DNA from: Zizania palustris
Lineage: Eukaryota > Streptophyta > Magnoliopsida > Poales > Poaceae
Length of the DNA stretch: 64,000 nt
Assembly: GCA_019279435.1 (NCBI GenBank)
Contig: JAAALK010000283.1
Coordinates: 63,036,642 to 63,100,641, forward strand
Direction: 5' to 3'
Positions 21,443 to 33,599 of this stretch are shown here, piece by piece (the stretch's first letter is position 1; the number at the start of each line of letters is the position of its first letter). The notes under the pieces are model-generated. The model had not been told where the DNA came from and searched no databases. It saw only the letters and a program-made list of their open reading frames with translations. The position numbers and the translations under genes were made by a program.

Positions 21443-24400
21443 ATGGCGCCCGCCGCGGCCGTCCCGGGAGCAGGAGGTGCCGCCGGAGACGGAGAGACGA
21501 GGCGCCTGGCGCGCGAGGTGGCGCGCGTGCTTGACGATTGCCGCGCGTCGCTCGCCGTGCACCCGCGGAAGATCCGGGAGCTCGGGGCAATCCGCTCCTC
21601 TTCCTCAGCCGGCGGCCGGTTCCTCCCCGCCTTCTGCACTGCGCTGACACCGCTGTTCGAACCTCTTCGGCGCTCCGCCGCAGCAGACCGCGTCGCGCGC
21701 TTCACCGCGGCGTTCGCCTCCGCCTCCGCTGCCGGGGGCGGGGATGGGGACGGGTTCTTCGAGGGGTTCCTCCGGTTCCTCCTCGTTGCCTCCGCTTCCG
21801 CTCATCGCCCCGCCCGGTTGCGCTCCTGCCAGATCATTTCTGAGGTGAGTGGAGGAAATTTCTGAATGTTTTGCCTCCTGTCGCTATCGTTAGTACTGTA
21901 GAAATTTTATATAGTTGCGCGTATGTCAATGTGGTGTTTAATTATGCTATTCTTTATCCGAGCACAAGTGTTATAAAACTTTAGCCAGGGAGTAAAAAAA
22001 TCTTTTGATGCTTGTAGACTCTATGGAATTTTTGCGGTCTAGTTTTGCCAGCTATTTCGTTTATGATACTCCCTCATTCGTATTGCAAGTCATTTGCCTT
22101 TTTTAAGTGAAACTTCTTTAACTTCAACAAGTTTAAAGAAAACAAATATATTTATACCTAAAATATCAATTAAATACACTATTATGATATTTCATGGTGT
22201 ATTTAATAAAACTAATTTGATATTATAGTTGTTGATATGATATATTTTTTCTATAAAATTGGTTAAAATTAGCAAAATTTGACTTATAAAAATTCAAACG
22301 ATTTATATTATTGTGGAGGGAGTAATTTGTTTGTTGCAGCAGCAATTTAGGGGACATTTTGTTTTATGGACTAAAATTTAGTCCGTGTCATATTGGATGT
22401 TTAGACATCAATTTAGAGGATCAAACATGAATTAATTATAAAAATAATTACAGAATCGGAGGATTATTCATGAGACAAATCTATTAAGCCTAATTAATCC
22501 ATAATTAGTAAATGTTTACTGTTGCATCACATTATCAAATCATGACGTAATTAGATTCATTAGATTTGTCTCGCGGATAATCCACCGATTATGAATGGGT
22601 TTTATAAATAGTCTACATTTAATACTCTAAAATAGTATCTAAAAAACCAATGTGACAGAGACTAAAATTTAGTCACTGTAACCAAACACCCTCTTAGTTT
22701 GGTTGTTTGGTTGCAAGGAACTCTGTAATTCCAGCAATTTTTACTTCTTAATTCAGAATTTCAGAAGTTGTAAGGGAGGACAACTTATGTCGCTTGATCA
22801 CTAACATTTCAGATCTTCTTGTAGATTATTATGCGTTTGCCAGATGATGCTGAGGTCAGTGATGAGGTTTGGGATGAAGTGATAGATGACATGAAGATTC
22901 GGGTTCAGGACAAAATCCCTGGAATTCGTGCCTTTGCTGTGCGTGCATTGTCTCGCTTTGCGAGTGATGGGGAGGAAAATGACATTGTTGATCTCTTTGT
23001 TGAAACCTTAGAAAAAGAACAAAACACCGTAAGTGAGATCATTTTAATAACTTTACCGATTGTAAATGCTGGATTCACTATTATTGCATCTCATTAGGGA
23101 TTTCTCCAAATGTGAAGGAGGTCCGGAAAGCAATAATTTTGTCTCTTCCTCCATCTAATGGTACATTAGAGACTGTCATTGGATCAACGCTTGATGTAAG
23201 TGAGTCTGTTAGGAGAGCAGCATACAGTATGCTTTCAACTAAATTTCCCCTACAAAGTCTTAGGTGAGTAGTCCTGTCCACTGGATGTAGAAATGACCAA
23301 TATATATATGTATGGAATTAACAGTTTAATACTTTTGAGTACTGAGGGTTTCTTCTTTTGTTTCAGCATCAAGCAGAGGACAAGTCTCCTTTACAGAGGT
23401 CTCTCTGATAGGTCTGCATCAGTGAACAGTGAGTGCCTGAAAATGCTGAAAGATGAGTGGCTTATGAAGTATTGTGGTGGAGATGTCATCACTCTTCTCA
23501 GGTTTCTTGATGTTGAGACTTATGAGGCAGTTGGAGAAACAGTAATGGTGGTGCTTCTGAAAGATGGTTCTGTGCGAGTGCAAGATGGGCAGACTATTAG
23601 GCAGTACTTCATAGCAAATACTGAGGGTGAAGGTAAAATCTAAAGAAAAAATATTGGTATATTTCTAAATATCTGGTTGTGGGCCATGCAACAACACTTC
23701 AGTAAAATAACCACACCTAAAAGATAATGGTGACAACAAATTGCTTTCACTTGAATACTTGATACGTTTAGGTTGGATACTTTCATTATATCTGTTCAAT
23801 GGTAAACTGGTCATCTCTCTTTTATTTCTGTTTGTTGATGTCACTAACTCACCATATGTACAACAATTGCTGCAGAACAAGTTTCCAATATTCAGCTTAT
23901 GGATGCTGAGGTTGCTCTGTACTGGAAACTTATGTGCAAGCATTTGCAAGCTGAAGCTCAGGTTTGCATTGTACTTTAAGCTTTTCTTGTGCATCATATT
24001 TGTTGTACATGGTACTCACACAATGTCACCGGTAGGGATTTCCGTAGAATTAGTATGAACTAATCTTCTTAATTAATATGAAAAGTGGGTAAATGGTCGA
24101 GGGCCTTGACCTCGTTGTCGCGGCGGTGCTATTGCGGCGATGCGATAAGGAGACAGTGGATATAGGGAGGCAAAGCCTAAATTGAATACTCGCTGACTAG
24201 ACACCTATTGGGGCCCTATTTTTATAGACATAGGACCAATCCCTCTAACAATGGAAATAACAAACTAAATCAAATCTAAACATAACTCTTTCCTAAACTC
24301 ACTCAATCCTAATCTGCTAAATCTTGATTTGCTAACTTAAGAGGTAAGAGCTAAGCAAACTATATATTTGGGTATCTTGCTAATCAAATCTATTTAATTG

Positions 24401-27400
24401 ATACTCATATGATCTCCTTGGGTATCTTGCCTTCTTTGGCCAGATCCCTTATTGCTACAGTACAGGTGGTACTGTTCACAGGCAGGCTAGGCCCTCCGGC
24501 CCATGATCTGAGGCCATGACACACAAGCATGGGATGATGCATATAATTGCCATTGTTGCAACTTGTTTAATGTTTATACATGGGAAAAAAGTCCTGGAAA
24601 CCACATATGGCTAATGAAAATGACATTTGTAACTTATGCATGCCTTGTCCCTGAACCTAGTTACTAATGCTGATTTTTCCATAACCTGGTTACCATTTAT
24701 GTCGACTATTTAGTTCATTGCCAGACTCTTTCCACTGTCAAGTTACAAGCCTTTTTTAGTTTATTGTTTTACATTTTGTGGTCAGCATTTGATTCATGAG
24801 CTCATGACCACACTACCGTGGTGTCACCCTTTTTATGATTTGGCACATTTAACCAAAACTAGTTGTATCAATGTGGGGTAGTCAATTAAATAGCCTACAC
24901 AGGGTTGTTTGGTGGCCAGAAAAAAGTACCTTTTGCCATGACTAGCTTAAGATAGATGTTTTGGGATAAATGCCATTTTTATCATGTCAAAGAAGTTCCA
25001 TATCTTATATAGCACATGCTAAGCTAATTTTGAGTGTTGGACCCGTTGGACTCACAAACTTTCAAAGTGCTTGTGCCTTGTAATTGCATAACCATTTTGG
25101 TGTCACTGATGTTGTCTACTTGTCTTGAGCCATGATGGAACTGTTTAATTCCTGCTACTTCTCATAGGATATATTTAAACTTTGAATTCAACACAAGGGA
25201 AGGTTGTGTCAATGTCATTTGTACTTTGTTTGATTCATGAAACCAATGCATTAAGAGTCAGTAGTTCTTGTTCAGGTAAAAGGCTCAGAGGCTGCAACAA
25301 CTACAGGCACAGAAGCTGCAGTATATGCTTCTGAGGCTTCTGATAAAAATGATCTTCTGGATAGTGTCCTTCCAAACACGGTCACTGATTATGTAGATTT
25401 GGTAAAAGCACACCTTTCTGCTGGTAAGTTTAGTTATGATAAGCTGGTATTCCATTGAAAACAACATAGATTGAGAGCATTATCATCTGTATAAATAACT
25501 CCATTGTTGTTTGTACAATCTATTTCAGGACCAAATTATCACTTTGCATCTCGACAACTATTGTTGCTTGGTGAAATGCTTGACTTTTCTGACACCATGA
25601 ACCGCAAAGTCGCAAGTTCATTTATACATGAGCTTTTAACCATGCCTTTTGAACATGAAGTTGATGAAAATGAGAACCAAATAGCCATCGGAGATGGTGT
25701 GAGCCTTGGAGGGGACAGAGAGTGGGCCAAAGCAGTAGCAGAATTGGCTAAAAGAGTGCATGCTAGTACTGGTGAATTTGAAATGGTGGTTGCTAATGTA
25801 GTTGAAGAACTTTCTCAACCATGCAGGGAAAGAACTGCTGATTTCATGCATTGGATGCATTGCCTCGCTGTGACAGGTCTTCTTCTAGAGAATTCTTCAT
25901 CCCTACGGAGTCTTCAAGGCAAAGCAATTGAACCTTCTAAACTGCTTCAATCTTTGTTGCTTCCTGCGGTAAGTCAAATTGTTCTCCATTCCTCTTGGTG
26001 TACAATACTTCATAAGTTCATATGCTAACATTATTTTGCCCTTCTACATACTAAATACATGTGTTCTTGTGTTCCTCTATTGTGTACTGAACTACTGATC
26101 CTGAATTTACTGATGTTGATCGTGTCCCTGCAGGCAAAGCAAAATCACGTTGATGTACAAAGGGTTGCTTTGAGGTGCCTTGGTCTTTTTGGATTGTTAG
26201 AGAATAGACCAAATACCGAGTTGGTGAAGCAGTTGCGCATATCCTTCATCAATGGGCCTGACCTGGTTAGTGCCATGGCATGCAAAGCCTTGATTGATCT
26301 GGTAACTTGGCATGGTCCACAAGAAATAGACCAAGCCATTGGAATTGAGTTGTCTGATGCTACCTACGAGACGTCCCAGTTTACTACAGTGGACATCTCT
26401 AATATGAATGATGATGATCTAAACATTGGAGTTCTTGATATTCTCTTTTCTGGATTTCTTAAAGATGACTGGGAGTTCACTACGGAAGGTGACAATCATG
26501 ATAATGCCCCAACCATTCTTGGTGAAGGTTTTGCAAAAATTCTTCTTCTGAGTGAGAATTATGCAAAGATATCAGCTGACTTGCATCCTGTTATCCTAAC
26601 TCGTCTTGTCAGTTTGTACTTCATAGAGGAAACTAAAGAACTTGGAAGGTGATTTATGCATTTTGCACTTTATGTTGTTTCAAGTTGTCTTTGCAGCAGT
26701 CTCACTTGCATTTGTTTGTCCAGATTGAAGCAGTGTCTGTCTGTCTTCTTTCAGCACTATCCAGCCCTTTCAGACAAGTACAAGGTAAGTTGAAAAGCAT
26801 ACAAATGTAATCCAAGATTGTAAATACTTTATGCAAGTTCATTTTTTCAAACTAAAGTTAAATATAATACCTTTATATCTTGTAGAGGTGTGTCTCCAGC
26901 GCATTTGTGCCAGTCATGAGAGCCATGTGGCCAGGTTTATATGGTAATGTTGGGGGTAGTGCACATGTTGTTTCAAAAAGGCGAAAGTATGCTGTCCAAG
27001 CTGCTCGTTTTATGGTTCAAATGGTACAAACTCCACTCTTTTCCACGGAAACTACGGAGCAAGCTAGTACAAGTCCTGAAAGCCGGCCAACTTCACCGGA
27101 TATGTCAAACCATTTTGACATCAGCGAGGAAGGGCTAGCCATACGTATTGCAGTGGAGGTACTACTGATAAGCAATAGTTCAATAAATCTACACTGCACA
27201 TCCTTCTAATATTGCGTGAAACTGAACTAAATTTCATCGTTGTCTCACGTGAATCACACCATAAATGCTGGTGAATAATATCTATTTAGAATTGTGGGAA
27301 CAAATTGACACAAAATGATCGGAATATTCCAGGTAGCAAATTGCCCAGACAAGAAGACCGCAGCTGGGAAAGCATATTGTTTGGCATTATGCAAGGTTGT

Positions 27401-28000
27401 TGTGCTTCTAAGATTCCGGCAATCAGAACAGAAGGCCATCAAGTGCATGAGAGGATTGGTCAATGCATTGGCGGCTTCCGATAAGGACCTTGTGAAGGAG
27501 CTTACTCCAATGGCATCACGTCTTAGATCCCTCGATGAGAACCCGGAAGAAAAGTTGCCACAAGATGAAGCTGACGAAATATTCAGTGCGTCCATGGATT
27601 CGTTTCATAGCCGTCGTTACGCGTCACGTCTTGATTCTCACTGAACTATGATTTTGTTGTTTCAGAGAAACTTGGCTTGGACGATGGCTTCAGGTTGGAC
27701 ACTAATTCTGTGGTGCCACCAACACCAGCACCACGGTCAGTACGGCCTGCTCCCAGCAGGAGAAGAGCGAGACGGGACCCATCCTCTAGCGACAGCGACA
27801 CAGATGGTCAGCAAGACATCTTGCATGCTACATCGGTGAGTCAGTTTGCAGCCACTCCAGCGGTGACCGGGGCGCGTTCCCAGAGAGAAAGCAAGACGGC
27901 AGCGATGAGCAAGATGTCCGCGAAGCCACCCGTTGATTCTGACGGTGAATCGGGTGAGCAGTCCAACGTGACAACAGATGAGGATTCCTCCGACGAGTAA
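21443..28000 (+). CDS. CAP-G: Condensin complex subunit 3 (CAP-G), 12 exons
   Basis: The gene encodes the HEAT-repeat subunit of condensin I, which binds the kleisin CAP-H and DNA and helps to compact mitotic chromosomes. Exons read by eye: 21443-21844, 22825-23028, 23118-23263, 23367-23632, 23876-23961, 25276-25423, 25529-25968, 26134-26648, 26724-26784, 26886-27158, 27333-27585, 27666-28000. All introns are GT-AG and the phases join, giving 3129 nt and 1042 residues, the usual size for the family. Exon 1 (GC-rich) has the N-terminal HEAT segment. Exon 2 carries IIMRLPDDAEVSDEVWDEV, a hallmark of the family. The Cnd3 domain begins near residue 565 (AKQNHVDVQRVALRCLGLFG) and runs to about 870. 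The C-terminus is Ser/Asp/Glu-rich (DSDGESGEQ, TTDEDSSDE). The acceptor of exon 3 (after TGTGAAG at 23117) is weak but is the only one that keeps the frame. The start at 21443 is the first in-frame ATG. Confidence 0.93.
22069..22322. mobile_element. Stowaway MITE in CAP-G intron 1, TSD TA
   Basis: The element begins CTCCCTCATTCGTATTGCAAG and ends TGTGGAGGGAG, the classic Stowaway (Tc1/mariner-type) inverted ends. TA duplications lie at 22067-22068 and 22323-22324. It is 254 bp long, AT-rich and non-coding. Confidence 0.88.
22350..22693. mobile_element. hAT-like MITE in CAP-G intron 1
   Basis: The left end contains GGGGACATTTTGTTTTATGG, then ACTAAAATTTAGTC. The right end contains GACTAAAATTTAGTCACTG, then AACCAAACACCCTC. 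These are inverse over about 35 bp with mismatches. It starts 28 bp after the Stowaway element. A clean target duplication was not seen. Confidence 0.65.
24024..24521. mobile_element. Solo LTR, 498 bp, TSD CACAA, in CAP-G intron 5
   Basis: The segment starts TGTCACCGGTAGGG and ends GGCCATGACA, so it has TG...CA termini with short inverted repeats (TGTCA/TGACA). CACAA is duplicated exactly at 24019-24023 and 24522-24526. The interior has no coding sequence. A remnant of this form arises by recombination between two LTRs of a full element. Orientation and superfamily are not determinable from this alone. Confidence 0.85.
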
Positions 28001-29121
28001 TCATCTTAATTCTAGTTGCCATCTCTTTGATGCTTGCGTTCATGACCGAATGAATACAGCAATAATTATTCAAATTATGTGACGACTTCGACATTTTGTT
28101 ACCCAGTCGTCTCCCTATGTTCTGATTCGATTGGGGCCTGGATTGTTTGCATATGTAACTTGTTTACTAGCCAGTGTACGTGTAACGTGTTTTGCAAATG
28201 GATCTTTATTTTTAATGATAATATCAATTATTAATATATTGCATCATTTTGAATCTTATTTTTGTGTGATTTTCGTAAATTAGGGACCTCTGTGCAAAAT
28301 CCAATTTTTCAGAAATCTAAGGATCTTTACGTAAAATTTGTACTTCTGCACAAAATACAGAAATTAAAGCACTGAAAATGCAAATGTATTTTTTTTTATT
28401 TTCTTCTTTTTCTTTTTCTCCTCACGAGTTTCTTCCAGCTTGATTGGGCTTGGCCCAATTGCATGGAGCGTCGGTTCTGGGCGCGTGGACAGCGGTGAAA
28501 CGTGCGGACGCATGCAAACGTCAGGCGACGAAGGCCATTGGTCCATGGAGAGGTGATTGCTGGGCGTTGGTGCATGGGGAGGTGATTGCTATGCGCGGAC
28601 AGACAACGGAGCACACAAACAAACAACGGCGGAGTAACTTGGTGCTTTAATATGGTAGAGATTGTGCCACGATACTGTCTAAAACGAAAAGTTTAAACTC
28701 GTCAGTATCGTTGGTACGAAGACCTGCCATGAAAGAGAAACTGACGAGTGCCATTCGTCTGGCTTGAAACAAAGTTCAATTCAGTAACATCTAACGCACA
28801 TTGTCTATGGTGCGTTCGATGTTAAGTGCCCGTTCTTCCAAAGACTGGACGCGTGCAGAGTAATTTATTGGGCAGAGACAGAAATGAAAAGCCGGAAATA
28901 AAGACAGGGTCAGCCAAGCAAAGCAGTTAATATCCAAATACAACATAATGACTAGTCTAGACCTAGAATTTGCAGTTGATAACTAATCTTAAAGCTGACG
29001 AAAAAGCGAGTCAGATGTACAACTGACAGAGACCAACGATAACTAGGGAAATGTTATAAAAAAACTGCAAATTTCACGCATCAATCTGAGTTCCGTCATC
29101 CAAGTAACTGGGCGCAGCATC
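28001..29121. other. Convergent 3' flanks of CAP-G and ALY
   Basis: The 3' UTR of CAP-G (plus) and that of ALY (minus) face each other here. 28442-28461 holds a palindromic pair of site II words (ATTGGGC-TTG-GCCCAAT). 28536-28595 shows a short near-duplicate (CATGGAGAGGTGATTGCTGG / CATGGGGAGGTGATTGCTAT). No additional gene is supported. Confidence 0.45.
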
Positions 29122-31706
29122 TTAGTCAACATTCATTGCCCCAGAATGATAGTTATCCAGCTCCTTGTCCAATTGCTCAGCTGATTTCTCCCCAGGGCCC
29201 TTCTGTCCATAGCCACGCCCTCGCCCTCGCCCACGCCCTCGACCAAAGCTACGTCCACGGCCACGACCTCGACCTTGCCCTCCTCTTTGAGCAAAATTGT
29301 TGCTCTTCCACCTGAAAGTAACATAATGCCAGCAGAGTCAAGGTGATGAATTACCATTGAGCATACAAACAAATAGTCCACATAATCTTTCATAAAACTA
29401 TGATGGAAGCTCTCCCCGACTACCTCCCAGTGAAGGTAAAAAGAACTTCCACAACCTCAGCATGCCGAAAGTATTAGGCATTTGATGCTCATCACAAATA
29501 AAAATACAAAATAATGACATAAAATATAGCACATGAAGCATAACACCTCAACTAAACAGTGAACAATGTTTCCCACGGTATAAAATAGAAGAGGATTTGA
29601 AGTAAAACATTTATTATCACTACCAGATGCAGACTTTTCCTAAATGGTCATTTGAGAGAAGCTTCCGTCACCAGTCATAGGACAGGTCACAGGAAGGAAG
29701 GTGAACTAGTAAGTTTTATCTAGGATAAGAAACTAAGAATATACAGAATTACAAGAGCCTACCCTGGAACAAAATTAGATGAACCAGCTGCACCTTGACC
29801 AAACCCACTAGTAGCACGAGGCCTGAAATAAATAAATAAATAAAATTAGCATGACGAGAATGAGAGAATGAAAAAGTTCTAGCTGGTACAAGTTGAATGA
29901 TAAATTTACTTGTAACAGGAAAGAAATTCCATACATCATTACAACTTCTCTCTGTCCTCTTCCTCTTGCACCAGGGATAGCACTAACACGGGGTGCCGAA
30001 GTAGCAGACAGAGCCAAGTCTGCTCCTATCACCTCGATCTTCATTGCTTTCCCATCAAGACGTACATTATTATATCGTTTTAAAGCTGCAACTGCTTCAC
30101 TCCTTCTAGTGAATATCACCTCAGCTGAACCCTGTTGAAGATCATCCATGAATATATGACCAGAGTTTTCAGACAAGTGGCATGACTATTAGAGTCTTCA
30201 GATAGCTGGACAAGTGTGTTGACCCATGCCCCATGGTGCAGAATGTTTAATGGAATTGACTTCATGCAATGCCCAAGAATTTAGTTCACTACACTACCAG
30301 AGGAACTACTAAGCGGTATGAACTAATGAAGGTTCTAAAAGATGATGTGCTGTTTCGTGCAATCACCCCACATTGTTGTGTTTAACTGTTTATACACTTA
30401 TTTGTGTGCTTGTACATTGCACAAAAGGTCAACATTCAACATAAATATACATGACACACTGTGACCATTAGGGATAAAGAGTAAGTGTTCTAAAACATGG
30501 TATACAAGGCCACATAGAAAGAAAAGGTGTCCCAACTTTGTAACACAGCCGCATAAGTAGCTGACAATGCCAAATAAGCAGAACTGAGGGAATAATGCCT
30601 AAAACTGAAATATGCGCACTGTACAAAAGACCAAGCTCGGATAAGATACTTACAGTTGGGTGTCTATTATTGTCATAATGAACAGCACAGTGCTTCAAAT
30701 GACCCATCTCAGAGAAAAGTTCCTGAAGCAGAGTTGTCAATAGAGAACATCAGCTTGAAAATCCCCAATATGAGTAGAGCTGTCAAATTGTAGCATGCAT
30801 AATACAGAGATCCAGCTACCTGTATATCTTCTTTTGTCACTCCATAGTGCAGATTTGAAATATATAACTTTGTACCAGTTTCTATCTCAGAAAGGCCAGC
30901 AGCAGCCATGCTATCCTCAAACAGACCATTTCTCCATATAATATCCTTGTTTCTGTTGAATGACTGATGATAATCCACAGCATGCATAGCCAGATGATGA
31001 TGAGAAATAGTTAGTGTCAAACCACAAAACTTGTCAATCCATGGTCCTGGAGTCAACTAGCATCAGTGAAACTATAATAACCCTACACCATTGCATAAAT
31101 GGGAGCTAGTTCTGTACAAATTGAAGATCTTATCCACAGAAACAAGTATCCAATCTGTAAATACATAGACCACCACCATTCCTATGAAGGAGACAATGTT
31201 TTCAGTTTGAAGGATAACCCAGCCAAACCAACATATTTTCAGCCATGACATGCTCAGCAGAAAAGGGCCAGTTCTCAGGGTATTCAATAAGAGAAACCTG
31301 TCAGATCCTCTATGAAGTTCCACAGTTAAAAAGTGGCAGATGCCGAGATATGGTCTGACATGAACCCATGAGCGGTCTCATTTCACTAATTTTCTAGCCA
31401 CTTGCATTGGTGCCTAATAATTCATATTCTTGAAGGTATACAGAAAAATAGCAATAGATTTGTCCTTGCCTTGGCAATAGCAAAAGATGACCGAGTATTA
31501 ACACCAAGTGGCCTCCGTGAGGGTGCCCCTGTTCCCCTTAAACGGAAGGTGCCAGCACCACGTCCACGACCTGAACCAAAGCCAAACCTTTGGCCATCAC
31601 CTCTTCCCCGACCTCCTCCCAGTCCCCTTCCCCTTCCCCTTCCTCTCCCCCTTGAACTTCTGTTCTTAATCATATCATCGAGTGACATATCCAAAGATGT
31701 CGCCAT
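29122..31706 (-). CDS. ALY: ALY/REF (THO4-like) mRNA export adaptor, six coding exons
   Basis: Coding exons on the minus strand: 31706-31470, 30963-30820, 30722-30654, 30131-29935, 29822-29763, 29311-29122, giving 897 nt and 298 residues. The N-terminus MATSLDMSLDDMIKN is the conserved UAP56-binding motif, followed by an Arg/Gly-rich region. A single RRM spans about residues 110-186, with LYISNL as RNP2 and GSAEVIF as RNP1-like, then RYNNVRLDGKAMKIEV. The C-terminal part has a second RGG-rich tract and ends in the conserved motif EKSAEQLDKELDNYH. ALY proteins load onto spliced mRNA in the nucleus through TREX and pass it to the export receptor. NGLFEDSM and SSFAIAK before the RRM point to the ALY3/ALY4 type. 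Intron 1 must use a GC donor to keep SSFAIAK. The 5' UTR is itself split: an acceptor (TTGCAG) lies about 35 bp before the ATG. Confidence 0.9.
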
Positions 31707-32114
31707 TCTAAATCAAACTTGGAAGTTCGAAATGAATTAAACCCTGCAATCAGTACAGACAACTTTAATATTGTCAGTTGCACAATTGTACTTCAGCTGA
31801 GCAAGCAAGCATAGAGAGAATCTCAGTTTTAAGGACATTTTCCACTAGTTTTTTTGTAAGATATTTTTTCAGAAGAAGTAATATAGATATGCATTCTACA
31901 GGGCTTTTCTAATGGGGATTTCCTCTTTCTGAAGGAATAGATGATGTCATTCCTTTATCACACAAGAATAATAGGGAAAAATAACAAAGGAAACCAGAAC
32001 TCTAAAATTATTACAAAACCTTTGATCAAAACAGGGATTTTCATACCATAAACCTCTATTGGAAACTGAATTTTGATGACTCGATTTAAGATAATCAGTT
32101 TAATGGTTCTTTGA

Positions 32115-33255
32115 TTTTTTTTTGAACGCAAGCAGGAGAGCTGCTGCATGTATTAAGAAGGAGAGAGACACAGGGGTCCCAACTCCCAAGAACATACAAA
32201 CAGTTAGGGGAGAGAACAACTTGAAAGCATAAAAGAAAAGAGGGAGCAAACAAGGAACAAACAGCATTGCAAGAAGCCTAGAGAGACATGACCGAAACTG
32301 GAACTACCAGGAGCAGAAAAAATAAACATCAAATGGCCGGCAAAGCAGAAGAGGGGGCACTAGAATAAGCCTCAATCTCGGAAATCACTGCTTGCACCAC
32401 AGAAGAGACCGAGTCAATTGAATCACAGAAAACACAACGGTTCCACTCTTTCCACACCTGCCACCACATGAAAACAAGCGATCCGTTGAAGGACTTGCGC
32501 TTATACCACGGAACCAGGCGTGAGGCTTCGTACCACCAGTCTAGGACGTCATCCGATGATGGCAGTGGTGGAAGACCTACAAGAGGTGCTGAAGAACTGC
32601 CTCCCATACCTACCTTGTGAAGGCGCAATGGGCGGCAAGATGATATGGGGTTTCCAAGGCTGCACGGCAGAGACTGCAAAGAGCCGAGCAATGATATGCC
32701 GTGAGAATCCTGCGCTGAGTGAAGTATGAACAAAGAACTTGTACTTGGCCAAGGTATTAGCTTGCCAAAGAGCCTAAACAATGATCGGCTGGCAAGAACC
32801 CATAAAGTGCATACAGTATGCGGATTTGGCCGTGTAAGCACTATGTGCGGTCCAACACCAGGCGATCACATCAGAGGAGCCCTAAGAGAGCCTGGCGTTG
32901 AACATCGTGGAGGCCACCTGGATGAATTGCCTTAATTGTTGCAATGATGAGAGCCTCAACACTGTGAATCCACTCATTGTTATGAAGGGCTTTAAAAACT
33001 GAAGACGTCTTTTTGGTGCTGATTGCAAACAGGTCTGGAGAAGCAACATATAGGGGTCAACCACCAATTCAAGTGTCAAGCCAGAAGGAAACAAGCTGAC
33101 CATTGCCGAGAGTGATAGATGTCGATGCCCAAAAAAATCTAAATCTTTCAAAGAAACAGGAGGCAGGAGTGAAGTCCAAGGCTGACAAGATTCCTGCTAG
33201 CGGAACCACAGCCACCGCAATCTAAGGGCACAAGGAGAGAACCTTGAGATCTCGC
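32115..33255 (-). pseudogene. 5'-truncated LINE (non-LTR retrotransposon) fragment
   Basis: The minus strand from about 33255 to 32115 carries the C-terminal end of a LINE polyprotein. Pieces include DFTPASCFFERFRFFWAST-like sequence near 33170-33120. A longer frame at 32841-32329 has the zf-RVT-type ending (DVLDWWYEASRLVPWY, SLVFMWWQVWKEWNRCVF). The 3' end is an A-tail (nine T at 32115-32123 on the plus strand) preceded by the usual grass LINE tail with AATACATGCAGCAGCTCTC. Frames are interrupted and the reverse transcriptase core is missing. It lies inside the presumed leader intron of ALY. No target duplication was found. Confidence 0.75.
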
Positions 33256-33599
33256 AGATGGTAACATTATCTGACATTAGAATAGATGCTGGGGTTTCGG
33301 GAAACCTTGAGATCATAGAACCTAGGGCTATGTGCCATAAGCTATAATACCTTGGATTTTGTGCAATTTCAACCACAAAACACGCCTTTTAAAAATTTTA
33401 TCTAAAATGATAGAAGGCATAAAATTATTTCAACAATGAAACTTAAACAAATTTCATTCAACGATAAAACTAACCAGGCTCTCGGCACTAGTGGATCACA
33501 CCATAATTTCTGGAACGGCAAAGAAAAGTTCCCACGAAGACGACTGACCTTATAAATCGCGCACTACTTCACACCAACCTCAGCACGTACCAAATCTAC

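Noticed and set aside
32520..32935. Two plus-strand frames of 69 codons
   Set aside because: They are antisense to the LINE polyprotein remnant.
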